From Desulfobacterales bacterium (GTDB taxonomy: Bacteria; Desulfobacterota; Desulfobacteria; Desulfobacterales; JAFDDL01), in contig JAVEYW010000005.1 of the NCBI GenBank assembly GCA_034003325.1, positions 220,508 to 284,507 on the forward strand: a stretch of 64,000 nucleotides of DNA. The letters run 5' to 3'. Under the pieces are notes generated by a model that had not been told where the DNA came from, ran no database searches, and saw only the letters and a list, made by a program, of their open reading frames with translations. The translations under genes were made by a program, and so were the position numbers. Positions 28,079 to 36,500 of the stretch are shown here, piece by piece; position 1 is the stretch's first letter; the number at the start of each line of letters is the position of its first letter.

Positions 28079-28521
28079 ATATAATCCCCTCGATGAAACT
28101 TGATCGATTCCAACCGGGCGGTCAGGGCGACTTCAGATGCGATTCTTTGTAATGCCTCATTCGGCACCGCCATGTTTTCAGCCTCTTTAAGAAGATTGTT
28201 GGCATTATTGTGAATCGTGTTCAGCAATGGTGCAATGTCTTTTAACGATTTCGACTGGTTGTTGAGATCGTCGGCATAATCCCTCAATAGATCCAACAGT
28301 TGGTTCGTCTGTGTAACGACTTTTTCAATGGGGGACTCAATGCTTAAAAAAGAAGCGGCTTGAATTTCACCCAGTGCGCGCGCGGCGGGATACGTCTCGG
28401 TTGTTGCCTTTTCCCCCAAGGCTTTGTTCAGAGAGTCTTTAAAACAAATATCCGTCGTTTTTTGGACGGTTTTGTGGGGCTGAATGGCCTGGTTTTCAGA
28501 TATCGGGATGATGTTGCTCAT
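28075..28521 (-). CDS. Hypothetical protein, possibly flagellum-associated
   Basis: A 148-residue helical soluble protein without recognised domain. The middle and C-terminal half (TNQLLDLLRDYADDLNN onward) look like a long amphipathic coiled helix bundle reminiscent of flagellar chaperones, but I cannot assign it to FlgN. The ribosome site AAGGAGG nine bases before the ATG is excellent, so it is very probably a real gene. Location downstream of flgM is the only hint of function; a terminator at 28562-28591 separates it from flgM. Confidence 0.7.
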   Translation of the reverse strand: MSNIIPISENQAIQPHKTVQKTTDICFKDSLNKALGEKATTETYPAARALGEIQAASFLSIESPIEKVVTQTNQLLDLLRDYADDLNNQSKSLKDIAPLLNTIHNNANNLLKEAENMAVPNEALQRIASEVALTARLESIKFHRGDYI

Positions 28522-28561
28522 TTGAAATGCCTCCTTAGGTTAATTCATCCCATGATTATGC

Positions 28562-28591
28562 AAAAAAAAGGCCAGCATTAACGCCGGCCTT
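28562..28591 (-). terminator. Intrinsic terminator for the flgM unit
   Basis: On the minus strand the arms AAGGCC and GGCCTT (28568-28573 with 28586-28591) plus two inner pairs form a GC-rich hairpin, followed by eight T (28562-28569 read as A8 on the plus strand). It lies downstream of flgM and repeat R2 and upstream of the next minus-strand gene. Confidence 0.8.
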
Positions 28592-28686
28592 GAACAAGTA
28601 TTTATTATATTGAAATATCAGATAAAATAATATTTAAGGCTTTTTGGAAGTCGGACACACCCGGCAATTTTTTCCGATCCTGTATT

Positions 28687-28820
28687 CCTAATCCGGCAAA
28701 GCCGGATGCTTGAATGCTGGAAAGCTGGGATGCATAAAAGCCATCTTTCACCTTCGGCGAATATACACGCAAAAGCGTGCAAGTTTCTGGTAAAGGGCAT
28801 ATGGTAATCGAAAGGGCCTA
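28687..28820 (-). repeat. Dispersed intergenic repeat, copy R2 (inverted)
   Basis: Minus-strand copy of the element seen at 6795. It has the left edge TTTAGGCCCTTTCGA, CCAGAAACTTGCACG, hairpin CACGC-TTTT-GCGTG, the GATGGCTTTTATG core, three 8-bp units (one altered to CTTTCCAG, one to CATTCAAG), and the final hairpin ATCCGGC-TTT-GCCGGAT. The TAG in its left edge is the stop codon of flgM, so the element and gene share those bases. Confidence 0.85.
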
Positions 28821-29135
28821 AACGATATCACTGATAATGGCGCCGATAATCGAGTCGGCAATTTTATCCGGATCGATAGAATACTGATTCGATGCAATAG
28901 CTTGCTTGAGTTCCGCAACCCTTTCCTCACGGACATTCGGGCTTTTGGCTACGGCGGTTTTTGCCAATTGCATCTCTTTTGAAGCTTGGGACAAGCTGAC
29001 TTTGTCGTCTCGGGATACTCCCGCGTTATTGTCCGTAGCCTGATTTTCGCGGATATCGATCCGGTGTTTGTCCGCAGTCTCACTTAACAGCGTCCGGTGC
29101 CCGTATTTTTGCGTAATGTTGCTGATATTATTCAT
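28818..29135 (-). CDS. flgM: Flagellar anti-sigma-28 factor FlgM
   Basis: A 105-residue protein that holds the flagellar sigma factor FliA inactive until the hook-basal body is complete, then is exported. The N-terminal half is polar and disorder-prone. The C-terminal part (RVAELKQAIASNQYSIDPDKIADSI, in two pieces) is the conserved sigma-28-binding helix pair. GGGAGG lies seven bases before the ATG. The stop codon TAG falls in the left edge of repeat R2. FliA is not in this window. Confidence 0.9.
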   Translation of the reverse strand: MNNISNITQKYGHRTLLSETADKHRIDIRENQATDNNAGVSRDDKVSLSQASKEMQLAKTAVAKSPNVREERVAELKQAIASNQYSIDPDKIADSIIGAIISDIV

Positions 29136-29162
29136 TTTCTTACCTCCCGGAGCGGAGGGCTC

Positions 29163-29585
29163 CTATAATTCCATATTCTTATCCACGGCTTCTTTGGCCA
29201 ATTGTTCCAGCCGCTTGATCAGAAAACCCGCATTCTCGACTTCCAGCGTGTTCGTTGTTTTTTTATTGTTGCCGTCGATGACATTAAAAACGAACTTGTC
29301 ATCCCGTTGACCTTTGAAAGAGACGCTTGTCCCGAGCTCACCTTCCAGCTTGTCCACGATTTCCTTATCGACATCATCCTGCGGGCCGGAGCGGGTGATG
29401 CGATCAACGATATCGGCAGCGACTTTATCGATAATCGATTGGCGCTTCGCTTCAGCCGAAATATGGATTCTATCTGACGGCTGTTGTTGGTCCAGCGCTT
29501 TTTGGCGCTCGATCAGTCGGGTTTGGCTGATCTGTTTGCTATACACTTTCAGTACATTATGTATTTGATGCGCCGGAATTTGCAT
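29163..29585 (-). CDS. FlgM-associated protein, DVU0524-like
   Basis: A 140-residue soluble protein directly upstream of flgM (27-base gap). Its N-terminal MQIPAHQIHNVLKVYSKQ and the RIHISAEAKRQSI segment match what I know as the DVU0524-type FlgM-associated family of sulfate reducers, found next to flgM but without a defined biochemical role. The SISAEAK-like patch also occurs near the start of FlgM proteins. AAGGAAA precedes the ATG at good spacing. I infer a role in flagellar gene control from position only. Confidence 0.75.
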   Translation of the reverse strand: MQIPAHQIHNVLKVYSKQISQTRLIERQKALDQQQPSDRIHISAEAKRQSIIDKVAADIVDRITRSGPQDDVDKEIVDKLEGELGTSVSFKGQRDDKFVFNVIDGNNKKTTNTLEVENAGFLIKRLEQLAKEAVDKNMEL

Positions 29586-29732
29586 ACACCGTTTCCTTCA
29601 AATCAATGCAACCGTTATGACAAGGCCCGTATCAGCCGATTCGTAACAAAGAAAGACGTACTTTTTGAATAGGTTGGCGGCCCGAATGTACTTATGTCTT
29701 AAGGGTGATATCGGTTGGCATGAATAAAACCT

Positions 29733-30263
29733 TTAGAGAAAAATAGCCATTTCTTTAAAAATCTTTGCATGGGCGGCGCAATAGATTCGAATGAAATGCC
29801 GATGCGTTGAAAAAGCGATTTCGGGCAAATTTGAAATCGGGAAAAAACCAACGTCGGAGGCATCATCTCCTGCGACCGGATCCCCCGTATAATTGGTGAC
29901 GAGATAACCGATGAGCAGCACCATGGGATGATGCTCTCCACGACTTGTTGTCACTCCCAGTAACGTATCGATTCGCCCTGTCAGCGATGTTTCCTCCTTA
30001 AGCTCCCTGAGCGCAGCCCCTTCCGATGTTTCGCCCAATTCCATAAACCCGCCGGGCAGGCACCATTTTCCGGCTTGCGGCGCAACGCTGCGTTCCACCA
30101 GGAGGATCCTGTTCTGATTGTCCACGACCACGGTGCAAGCGGCGGGAAGCGGGTTTTCATAAATCGCTTTGATACAGGTATCGCAAAAGAGACGCTCTGT
30201 GCCTTCCCACCACTTTTTAGTGAGGGGGCCGCCGCAATAAGGACAAAACTTTTTTTGAATCAT
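29733..30263 (-). CDS. NUDIX hydrolase with N-terminal zinc ribbon
   Basis: A 176-residue cytosolic hydrolase of nucleoside diphosphate-linked compounds. The N-terminal zinc ribbon is CPYCGG and CDTC (residues 7-31). The Nudix box is complete: GGFMELGETSEGAALRELKE followed by ETSLTG. The layout resembles NudC-like and ADP-ribose type enzymes; substrate cannot be told from sequence alone. It lies 28 bases downstream of the aldolase stop and may share the transcript. Confidence 0.88.
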   Translation of the reverse strand: MIQKKFCPYCGGPLTKKWWEGTERLFCDTCIKAIYENPLPAACTVVVDNQNRILLVERSVAPQAGKWCLPGGFMELGETSEGAALRELKEETSLTGRIDTLLGVTTSRGEHHPMVLLIGYLVTNYTGDPVAGDDASDVGFFPISNLPEIAFSTHRHFIRIYCAAHAKIFKEMAIFL

Positions 30264-30291
30264 GAGCTATTGAATGTCTCCAGCCGGCCGG

Positions 30292-31587
30292 TTAATCATC
30301 GAAATTGCCGGAAGCCCCCTTGTTGCTGTTAATCAGACGTGCCTTTTGCTTTATTTTTTCCACTGTCCATTGGCCGGGATCTTCGATCCGTTCGGCTTTG
30401 GGGCCCGGGTCAAAAGTGCCTGCCCGGCAGATCGCCTCAATGGCGAGCGGTGCGGTGTCTTGCGCATTCAACACATTTACCAGCATGTTATAGACAAACG
30501 ACTCGACCCGCCGGGTTATGCGCTCCCTTATTTCTTTGGGCTGCCTCAGCAGTTTGCCTTCGAACGGAAGGTTCAGATTTTTATAATTGCCGCCCTTGAT
30601 GTTTTTCTCACGGGCATATGCCGTCATTTCTTCCCACACCGCTTCAGTAACTCCTTCGCCCTTAACCTTAATGAAGTTGCCGTCCGCATCCAGTATCGCG
30701 TTGCCGTAATCGTTCACTTCAACCCCCCATGAGATCATCTGAAGGGCGGTGGCCACGTTGGCTTTCGTGGTTTTGGTTTTGGCGGCGATTTCCCGAAGTC
30801 TGTCCGAGCTGTTGCCGGAGGTGCCGTGTTGAGCACCGGACACATTATACGGCGTCAGCGCCTTATGAATTTGCGCGGTCAGTGCTACCTGTATTCCCTG
30901 TGCGCTGGCTTCTATGCCGTGCGTGGTCCCATTGTTCAGGGCGATCCAGTTCGGAAAAATATCATGGGCGTTGAGCCCTTGAATCAGAAAGCAAGCTTCC
31001 TCGACGGTCGACAAACCTTCTTTCCCTTTTATTTCACCAACTTCTGTCTCAAGACCGGCCCATTTCGGAATAGAGGGGTTCAGCTCGATGCTGGCCAGCA
31101 GGTTTTCATCATCGGGCAGGTGTGAGGCGTCAACAGCTATGGAAGTGATGCCGGCATCGAATATGGACGGGATTTCGGTTTTGGCGATTTCGATATCCTT
31201 GGCGCCCTTGATGCCGTAATGATCTGCATGAACGGCAACGGGAATGGTGATGCCCAGTTCATTGCACAAGGCATCCACGGTTCTGGCAATGTTCCAGTAA
31301 TTGATGGCGCAGTAGGCACTTGCGCCCCCCTCGGATTTGGCGATCTCGATAATCATGGCGGCGTTTGCCCGCTGGGCGGCCATCAGTGCGCCCCGGATGA
31401 CAAAATAATTCCTTCCGTTGGCCGCCATGGCGAGCGCGTTGCCCTTTTTCAGCATGGCAAGATCGATGAATTTGCCGCTCACAATGAGGGCCTTTGAATT
31501 GGGAAACAGGGTTTTGACATTGGGCGGACGGCCGACAGTACAGGCCGTATCAAAATCAACGGAAAGAACCGTGTTTGATGTGCTCAT
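30292..31587 (-). CDS. Class II fructose-bisphosphate aldolase family protein
   Basis: A 431-residue zinc-dependent aldolase-like enzyme, longer than the usual 280-340 residues. Metal and phosphate sites are visible: VHADHYG (zinc His), ETEVGEIKGKEG, LNNGTTHG and GAQHGTSGNS. The C-terminal 100 residues extend beyond the barrel. It may be the glycolytic/gluconeogenic fructose-1,6-bisphosphate aldolase of this organism, but related enzymes act on other ketose phosphates. AAGGAGG precedes the ATG. It follows the RelA/SpoT-like gene after 17 bases. Confidence 0.82.
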   Translation of the reverse strand: MSTSNTVLSVDFDTACTVGRPPNVKTLFPNSKALIVSGKFIDLAMLKKGNALAMAANGRNYFVIRGALMAAQRANAAMIIEIAKSEGGASAYCAINYWNIARTVDALCNELGITIPVAVHADHYGIKGAKDIEIAKTEIPSIFDAGITSIAVDASHLPDDENLLASIELNPSIPKWAGLETEVGEIKGKEGLSTVEEACFLIQGLNAHDIFPNWIALNNGTTHGIEASAQGIQVALTAQIHKALTPYNVSGAQHGTSGNSSDRLREIAAKTKTTKANVATALQMISWGVEVNDYGNAILDADGNFIKVKGEGVTEAVWEEMTAYAREKNIKGGNYKNLNLPFEGKLLRQPKEIRERITRRVESFVYNMLVNVLNAQDTAPLAIEAICRAGTFDPGPKAERIEDPGQWTVEKIKQKARLINSNKGASGNFDD

Positions 31588-31604
31588 GATTCATATCCTC
31601 CTTA

Positions 31605-32759
31605 TCAATAATCGACAATTGAATATTCTGGAAGCTCATAGAGTTTTCGAATATTATAACCTAAGGTGTCCGGTAGATAGCGCCCCCAAATTTTAATCGG
31701 TATGTCATCAATCTGTTTGGTCGGGCTCATTCCGACCGCAAGCAGGTATTCAATGATGTATTCGATATTGATGGTGATGTTGCCATAGACATTTTGCTGC
31801 CGGCGTTGTTTGAAAATCCTGGTTTCGTGCATGGATCGACCAATTTCGGATTCCACTAGCTCTTCGATCGTCGTGAAAATAAGATCCACTTGAACGGTGT
31901 TGCTTCCGCTGTATAGAAACCACTCAAAATCCCGCGACAGGTTGTTTGCCGGAAGGCCTCGATAGCGGTACGCATCGCTGGGCGGCCGCGATTTGAACCT
32001 TTTGGACATATAATCGAGATCGACCGTGAGTTCAACCACATAATGAACGGCATTATAACTGCCCGTATGAACTTCTTTCTCAATAATGGTCGCTCCGGGT
32101 AGCCCGGATATAACAGATTCAAGCTGTTCTTCGGAAATACCGTTCTTGATGAGTTTAAGTCCCAGAACATCTTTAATGGTCATGTTGGCGGCCGGAAGAC
32201 TGATCCCGTTTCGTTTAAATTCGAGCAGATGCTCCTTTTCCGCTTGTTCAACCAGCTCTTTGGCGTTTTCATTCCCTTTCCCTATTTGTGTTGCTAATCT
32301 GGCGGCGGTAAGGCGGACCTTGTCGGCAATATGCAGGGCGGCATACCGGCTTGCTTTTTCGGCAATCCGTTTAACCCGTTTGAATCGGCACATGCCGGTC
32401 ATATGGCCTTGGTTATCGTAATAGGCCAATGCGGCAAGAGGGGAGCCGACATAGTAAAACTCCGGCAATTTCATATATTCAGAGATAAGGTGCTGTACGC
32501 GTGAATTATCGATGTCCGTTGCGTTGCAGATAAAGTCTTTGAGTTCATTTTTGGTCGCGATTCTTTTGAACTGTGTCAGGTTCGTCAGAAACGGATTGAG
32601 TTCTTTAATAAAAAGAAGGAGCCGCTCCCAGGCGACAAAACTGTCATAGGTGATGATTCGAGTGATTTGCAGTGGATCTACCGGATCAAGTTCGTTCGAC
32701 AACCAACGGTTTGTGATTTCAAACAACTTATCTTTATGTAGAAATGCCGATATATACAT
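31605..32759 (-). CDS. Unknown protein with possible RelA/SpoT-like fold
   Basis: A 384-residue soluble protein I do not recognise. The first 190 residues are helical. Residues about 205-330 follow the order of a RelA/SpoT nucleotidyltransferase: MTIKDVLGLKLI resembles the Asp-containing D-x-x-G-x-R strand, SYNAVHYVVEL resembles the GYRSLH strand, and NTVQVDLIFTT resembles VEIQIRT with the catalytic Glu replaced by Gln. If homologous, it may be inactive or act on another nucleotide. The resemblance is by eye and weak. It is transcribed with the aldolase (17-base gap). Confidence 0.6.
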   Translation of the reverse strand: MYISAFLHKDKLFEITNRWLSNELDPVDPLQITRIITYDSFVAWERLLLFIKELNPFLTNLTQFKRIATKNELKDFICNATDIDNSRVQHLISEYMKLPEFYYVGSPLAALAYYDNQGHMTGMCRFKRVKRIAEKASRYAALHIADKVRLTAARLATQIGKGNENAKELVEQAEKEHLLEFKRNGISLPAANMTIKDVLGLKLIKNGISEEQLESVISGLPGATIIEKEVHTGSYNAVHYVVELTVDLDYMSKRFKSRPPSDAYRYRGLPANNLSRDFEWFLYSGSNTVQVDLIFTTIEELVESEIGRSMHETRIFKQRRQQNVYGNITINIEYIIEYLLAVGMSPTKQIDDIPIKIWGRYLPDTLGYNIRKLYELPEYSIVDY

Positions 32760-32958
32760 TCAGCTTCAGGTTCCGGGGTGCGGGCGTTAATTATAAATTT
32801 TTCGGCGGCTCGAAACGCACGAAGAGACTTATGGCCAATACAAATGCCATACCGCTCCCTTGCCATCGGCGTCTGCTCTTGATTGAATCGATAAACGTAA
32901 GATCATGATAAAGCGTAAGCGCAAATGGAAATCGTCTATCAGAAAACCGGATGGTTCC

Positions 32959-33219
32959 CTAAACATATAAATTGATCAGGGTGCCGATCATTTGCATCGC
33001 GTTCGGTTCTATTCGTTTTCGGGAATTATATAGTTCTGTTTCCTGTTCGAAATCAAGGACATACCGACCGAAACGACAGCCTTTTGAAAACCGGCTGTTC
33101 TGAAAATATGCGTCTTGGTCTTCGCGATAGCCAAGGGCGTAATCCGGAGTTTCGATAACCACTATCGGGTAACCGCTATCTACGTAAGGGATTATATTTA
33201 AGTTGGATACCATATTCAT
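32959..33219 (-). CDS. Hypothetical protein
   Basis: About 86 residues from the ATG at 33219, which has a G-rich ribosome site (AAAGGGGGGG) upstream; a longer frame reaches 33393 but its first 58 codons look non-coding. The protein is polar, with IVVIETPDYALGYREDQ, FGRYVLDFEQETELYN and a C-terminal MIGTLINLYV. The last motif recurs at the end of several small proteins of sulfate reducers, but I know no function. Confidence 0.6.
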   Translation of the reverse strand: MNMVSNLNIIPYVDSGYPIVVIETPDYALGYREDQDAYFQNSRFSKGCRFGRYVLDFEQETELYNSRKRIEPNAMQMIGTLINLYV

Positions 33220-33503
33220 GTTCCCAACCCCCCCTTTTTCCATCGAGACGGCAGTGGATAACCCAGCATAAAAACGGCTATTTTCCGCCTGTTGATCCTG
33301 ACCGAACCGAAACAACTTAAATTCGGCGCTCAAGCTCGAAAATGTGAATGGTCCGCTTTGATCAAACTGCCGCCGGTTTGTTGCTTGTTTCAATCCGGCT
33401 TATCGAAACGATGTCCCGGATTTTTCTTTATCTTAATTCGAATATTAGTATAACGCTGTTGTGTGTCAAGGAAAAAGGGAAGAAACGGACCGGCAAAAAC
33501 CAC

Positions 33504-33532
33504 TTGACAAAAAATAAATCAAATCCTACTGT
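33504..33532 (+). promoter_or_regulatory. Promoter of the glutamate synthase operon
   Basis: TTGACA (33504-33509) is separated by 17 bases from TACTGT (33527-33532), four of six matches to the -10 consensus. The predicted start near 33539 leaves a leader of about 185 bases containing a terminator. Confidence 0.55.
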
Positions 33533-33554
33533 CACAAAACATGTTTAAGCTGCA

Positions 33555-33633
33555 CAACGGCGTGTGGGTGTGGACATTTGATTGAAGGACAAAGGCGTCA
33601 CTTCCCGATGAGGGGTTGACGCCTTTTTTGTTT
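33555..33633 (+). promoter_or_regulatory. Attenuator-like leader of the glutamate synthase operon
   Basis: The element CAACGGCGT (33555-33563) is repeated as CAAAGGCGT (33590-33598), 35 bases apart. The second copy is the 5' arm of a strong hairpin: AAAGGCGTCA (33591-33600) pairs perfectly over 10 bases with TGACGCCTTT (33617-33626) and is followed by a T-rich tract. The GGCGT of the first copy could pair with the same ACGCC arm, so terminator and alternative pairing may exclude each other. The terminator lies before the first gene, which implies regulated read-through. ANTAR-type antitermination of nitrogen genes is known in Geobacter; that parallel is an inference. Confidence 0.6.
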
Positions 33634-33724
33634 TGCAGAAAAAAATGCCTTTAGGAAGCGCGGACGGCTTTTTGACGGTGTGGGGTTTTGCAGGGCAAAA
33701 GCCTGTAGCGTAAAGGAGAAAGAC

Positions 33725-34855
33725 ATGTGTCGTTTATTTGCCATTACCAGTGATGAGCCATTGTCGCCCATGGTTGCCATCGAATCGATGGAAGTCATGC
33801 GGGAAGGACACGACGGCTCCGGCGTGGGGTTGCTGCTCCGCGATTTGGGCGGTCCCTTTGAGGAGATGAAGGACGCACCGATTCTTTCCGGCATTTTCAG
33901 TGATACCGGGATAAAGCGACTTGATGCCTATATGATGGATTTAGGCTTTATGACCAAGTTCAGGCTGTCCATCAAGGTTCCAAAGACGCCTCCCCCGGGT
34001 ACGCCCAAGCGGGATACCTATCTGGTGCGGGCTTATGAGTATCCGGAAGAATGGGAGGGGCTGACCCGGGAAGTGATATCGGACCGGTTGCTCGGCATTC
34101 GACTCAAATTGCGGGAGATGGGAGAGGAAAAGGACGATATGATCGTCTACTCCTTCTGGCCGGATGTGATCATGATCAAGGAGATCGGTGATCCGATGCA
34201 GGTGGCGCGCTACCTGAATTTTGACCGAAAAGAGCTCAAGGCACGCGTGATTCTGGCGCAAGGCCGTCAAAACACCAATTACGCCATCAACCTCTATGCC
34301 TGTCATCCGTTTTTTATTCAGGGCTTCGGGTCTATGACCAACGGCGAGAACACGGCGTTCATTCCCATTCGGGAGTATTTGAAATCCAGGGGATTTCACG
34401 GTTACTCGGGATACCAGTCCGATTCCGAGGTGTTTACCCATATTCTGCATTTCATGCAAACCAAACTAGATCTCGGCATCGAATTTTATAAGCATGTGAT
34501 CACTCCCTTACAGGATGCGGACATCGCCGTACATGCGAATTCGAGCTTTTTAAGGCATCTCAAATACACCTGTCGGCCGCTGATTATCGACGGGCCCAAT
34601 TGCGTGATCGGCAGCTTGCCGGACAACACCCTTTTCATGGTTCAGGACCGCAAAAAGCTCAGGCCCGGTGTGGTGGGCGGCCGCCCCGGATTGTATGCAT
34701 TTTCATCAGAAATTTGCGGCCTGGACGCCGCGATTCCGAACCGGGATAAGAGCAAAGACTTTCAGCCCATGTATCTGGACACAGCGCTTGTGCGTCCGGA
34801 CCGTAAGGAGGTTACCCTATGTACCCAAAGCGCGCCGTTACCCCTTCCACACTGA
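33725..34855 (+). CDS. Glutamate synthase glutamine amidotransferase subunit (archaeal-type split)
   Basis: A 376-residue class II (Ntn) glutaminase equal to the first domain of large GltB. The catalytic Cys follows the initiator Met (MCRLFAITSDEPLS), and EGHDGSGVGL and HANSSFLRH fit the glutamine site. It would release ammonia from glutamine for the FMN subunit. AAGGAG precedes the ATG at 33725, and Cys 2 must be exposed after Met removal, which settles the start over the longer frame at 33680. The 3' end overlaps the next gene by 37 bases. Confidence 0.9.
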   Translation: MCRLFAITSDEPLSPMVAIESMEVMREGHDGSGVGLLLRDLGGPFEEMKDAPILSGIFSDTGIKRLDAYMMDLGFMTKFRLSIKVPKTPPPGTPKRDTYLVRAYEYPEEWEGLTREVISDRLLGIRLKLREMGEEKDDMIVYSFWPDVIMIKEIGDPMQVARYLNFDRKELKARVILAQGRQNTNYAINLYACHPFFIQGFGSMTNGENTAFIPIREYLKSRGFHGYSGYQSDSEVFTHILHFMQTKLDLGIEFYKHVITPLQDADIAVHANSSFLRHLKYTCRPLIIDGPNCVIGSLPDNTLFMVQDRKKLRPGVVGGRPGLYAFSSEICGLDAAIPNRDKSKDFQPMYLDTALVRPDRKEVTLCTQSAPLPLPH

Positions 34856-36453
34856 GTGTAAAGGATTTGCCCTGGCAGGTTCTCTGGGACAAGGACAAGT
34901 GCACCCTGTGCGGGCAGTGTACGGCTGTTTGTCCTGTAAACGCGATCGAGCTGGGCGTGTTTCGCAAACGGGAAGTCCTTACCGGCCTTAATATTTCAAC
35001 GACGCCGGAAAACACCTTTCAAATCTGGTACGGCATTCGACAGAAGACGGACCCGGCCTATAAATGCGTCGGCTGCGCCATGTGCAACCTGGTTTGCCCC
35101 AACAACGCCATTACCCCGCTTCGTTCCGATGAAACGGATAAGCTGCGGTTTCATATCGACCGGGGCGGACAACCCAGGAGACGCGGCGGGCGACGCAACA
35201 GTGGTGAGAGTTTGTTGGATCGCATCAAATTCATCCGGATTTCCATGCTGACGGACCCGGCGCTGGATGCGGGCCGGCATGAATTTGAGCTGCGGACCCT
35301 GTTGGGCCGCATGCTGCCGCCCGAAGAGAATTTGCAGCACCTGAAGCAAAATGGCTGGATTCCGCCTGTGCGCGAGATCTATCCGCTGATTATCGGCGGA
35401 ATGTCCTTTGGCGCTTTATCTCCAAATATGTGGGAGGGGCTTCAGATGGGGGTCGCCTACTTGAACGAGGAGATGGGCATGCCGGTCCGCATTTCAACCG
35501 GTGAAGGAGGATGCCCGCCCCGATTGCTGCGCTCACGGTTTTTAAAATATGTGATTTTGCAGATCGCCAGCGGGTATTTCGGATGGGATGAGATCATTCA
35601 CGCCATTCCCCACATGAAGGAAGACCCTTGCGCGGTGGAGATTAAATATGGCCAGGGGGCAAAGCCGGGCGATGGCGGGCTTCTCATGTGGTATAAGGTC
35701 AATCAGCTCATCGCCGCCATTCGGGGGGTGCCGGCCGGAGTCAATCTGCCCAGTCCGCCCACGCACCAGACAAAATACTCCATCGAGGAGGCCGTGGCCA
35801 AGATGATTCAGTCCATGAGCATGGCTTGGGGGTTCAGGGTGCCTGTTTATCCTAAAATATCAGCCACCTCAACGACGAATGCCGTGCTCAATAATTTAAG
35901 CCGGAATCCCTATGCGGCGGGTCTTGCCATTGACGGCGAGGACGGCGGCACAGGGGCTGCCTATAATATCTCCATGAACCATATGGGCCACCCCATTGCC
36001 AGCAATATTCGGGATGCCTATTTGAACCTCGTGAAAATCGGTCGTCAGAATGAAATTCCCCTGTTCGCGGGCGGCGGTGTTGGAAAAACCGGCAATCTGG
36101 CGGCCAATGCGGCGGCGCTCATCATGCTGGGCGCTAGCGGAATTCAGACCGGAAAATATATCATGCAGGCAGCTGCGGGATGCCTGGGGTCTGAAAGCGA
36201 CCGGTGCAATATTTGTAATATCGGCTTATGCCCGAAGGGAATTACTTCCCAGGATCCGAGACTTTACCGGCGCCTGGACGCAGAGGATGTGGCCCAGCGC
36301 GTGGTGGACGTATTTTTGAGCTTCGATATGGAGTTGCGGAAAATTTTCGCGCCGCTTGGGCGTTCCACCTCGCTTCCCATCGGAATGTCCGATGCGCTGG
36401 GGATTGATGACGCGGCGGCCGCTGAAAGGCTTTCAATCAAGTATGTCGTGTAA
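34819..36453 (+). CDS. Glutamate synthase FMN subunit with ferredoxin domains
   Basis: A 544-residue subunit. The N-terminus has two 4Fe-4S motifs (CTLCGQCTAVCP and CVGCAMCNLVCP), followed by the FMN-binding TIM barrel equal to the central/synthase domains of GltB (IIGGMSFGALSP, STGEGG, KPGDGG, GEDGGTGAA, AGGGVGKTGN). A 3Fe-4S type cluster site is CNICNIGLC. Electrons reduce 2-oxoglutarate plus ammonia to glutamate. GGAGG lies seven bases before the ATG. Subunit splitting with ferredoxin domains is the archaeal and anaerobe arrangement. Confidence 0.92.
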   Translation: MYPKRAVTPSTLSVKDLPWQVLWDKDKCTLCGQCTAVCPVNAIELGVFRKREVLTGLNISTTPENTFQIWYGIRQKTDPAYKCVGCAMCNLVCPNNAITPLRSDETDKLRFHIDRGGQPRRRGGRRNSGESLLDRIKFIRISMLTDPALDAGRHEFELRTLLGRMLPPEENLQHLKQNGWIPPVREIYPLIIGGMSFGALSPNMWEGLQMGVAYLNEEMGMPVRISTGEGGCPPRLLRSRFLKYVILQIASGYFGWDEIIHAIPHMKEDPCAVEIKYGQGAKPGDGGLLMWYKVNQLIAAIRGVPAGVNLPSPPTHQTKYSIEEAVAKMIQSMSMAWGFRVPVYPKISATSTTNAVLNNLSRNPYAAGLAIDGEDGGTGAAYNISMNHMGHPIASNIRDAYLNLVKIGRQNEIPLFAGGGVGKTGNLAANAAALIMLGASGIQTGKYIMQAAAGCLGSESDRCNICNIGLCPKGITSQDPRLYRRLDAEDVAQRVVDVFLSFDMELRKIFAPLGRSTSLPIGMSDALGIDDAAAAERLSIKYVV

Positions 36454-36500
36454 AACAAGCTGAAAGTTGGACGTCGGGAACTTGCGAGATAGGGAAAAAC

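Larger units (their letters stand above)
33220..33724. other. Intergenic region carrying the glutamate synthase promoter and leader
   Basis: No gene is supported in this stretch. It holds the promoter at 33504-33532, the duplicated CAAMGGCGT elements at 33555 and 33590, and the leader terminator at 33591-33633, each listed separately. The part 33220-33500 is AT-rich and would include the promoter of the minus-strand gene at 32959. Confidence 0.5.
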
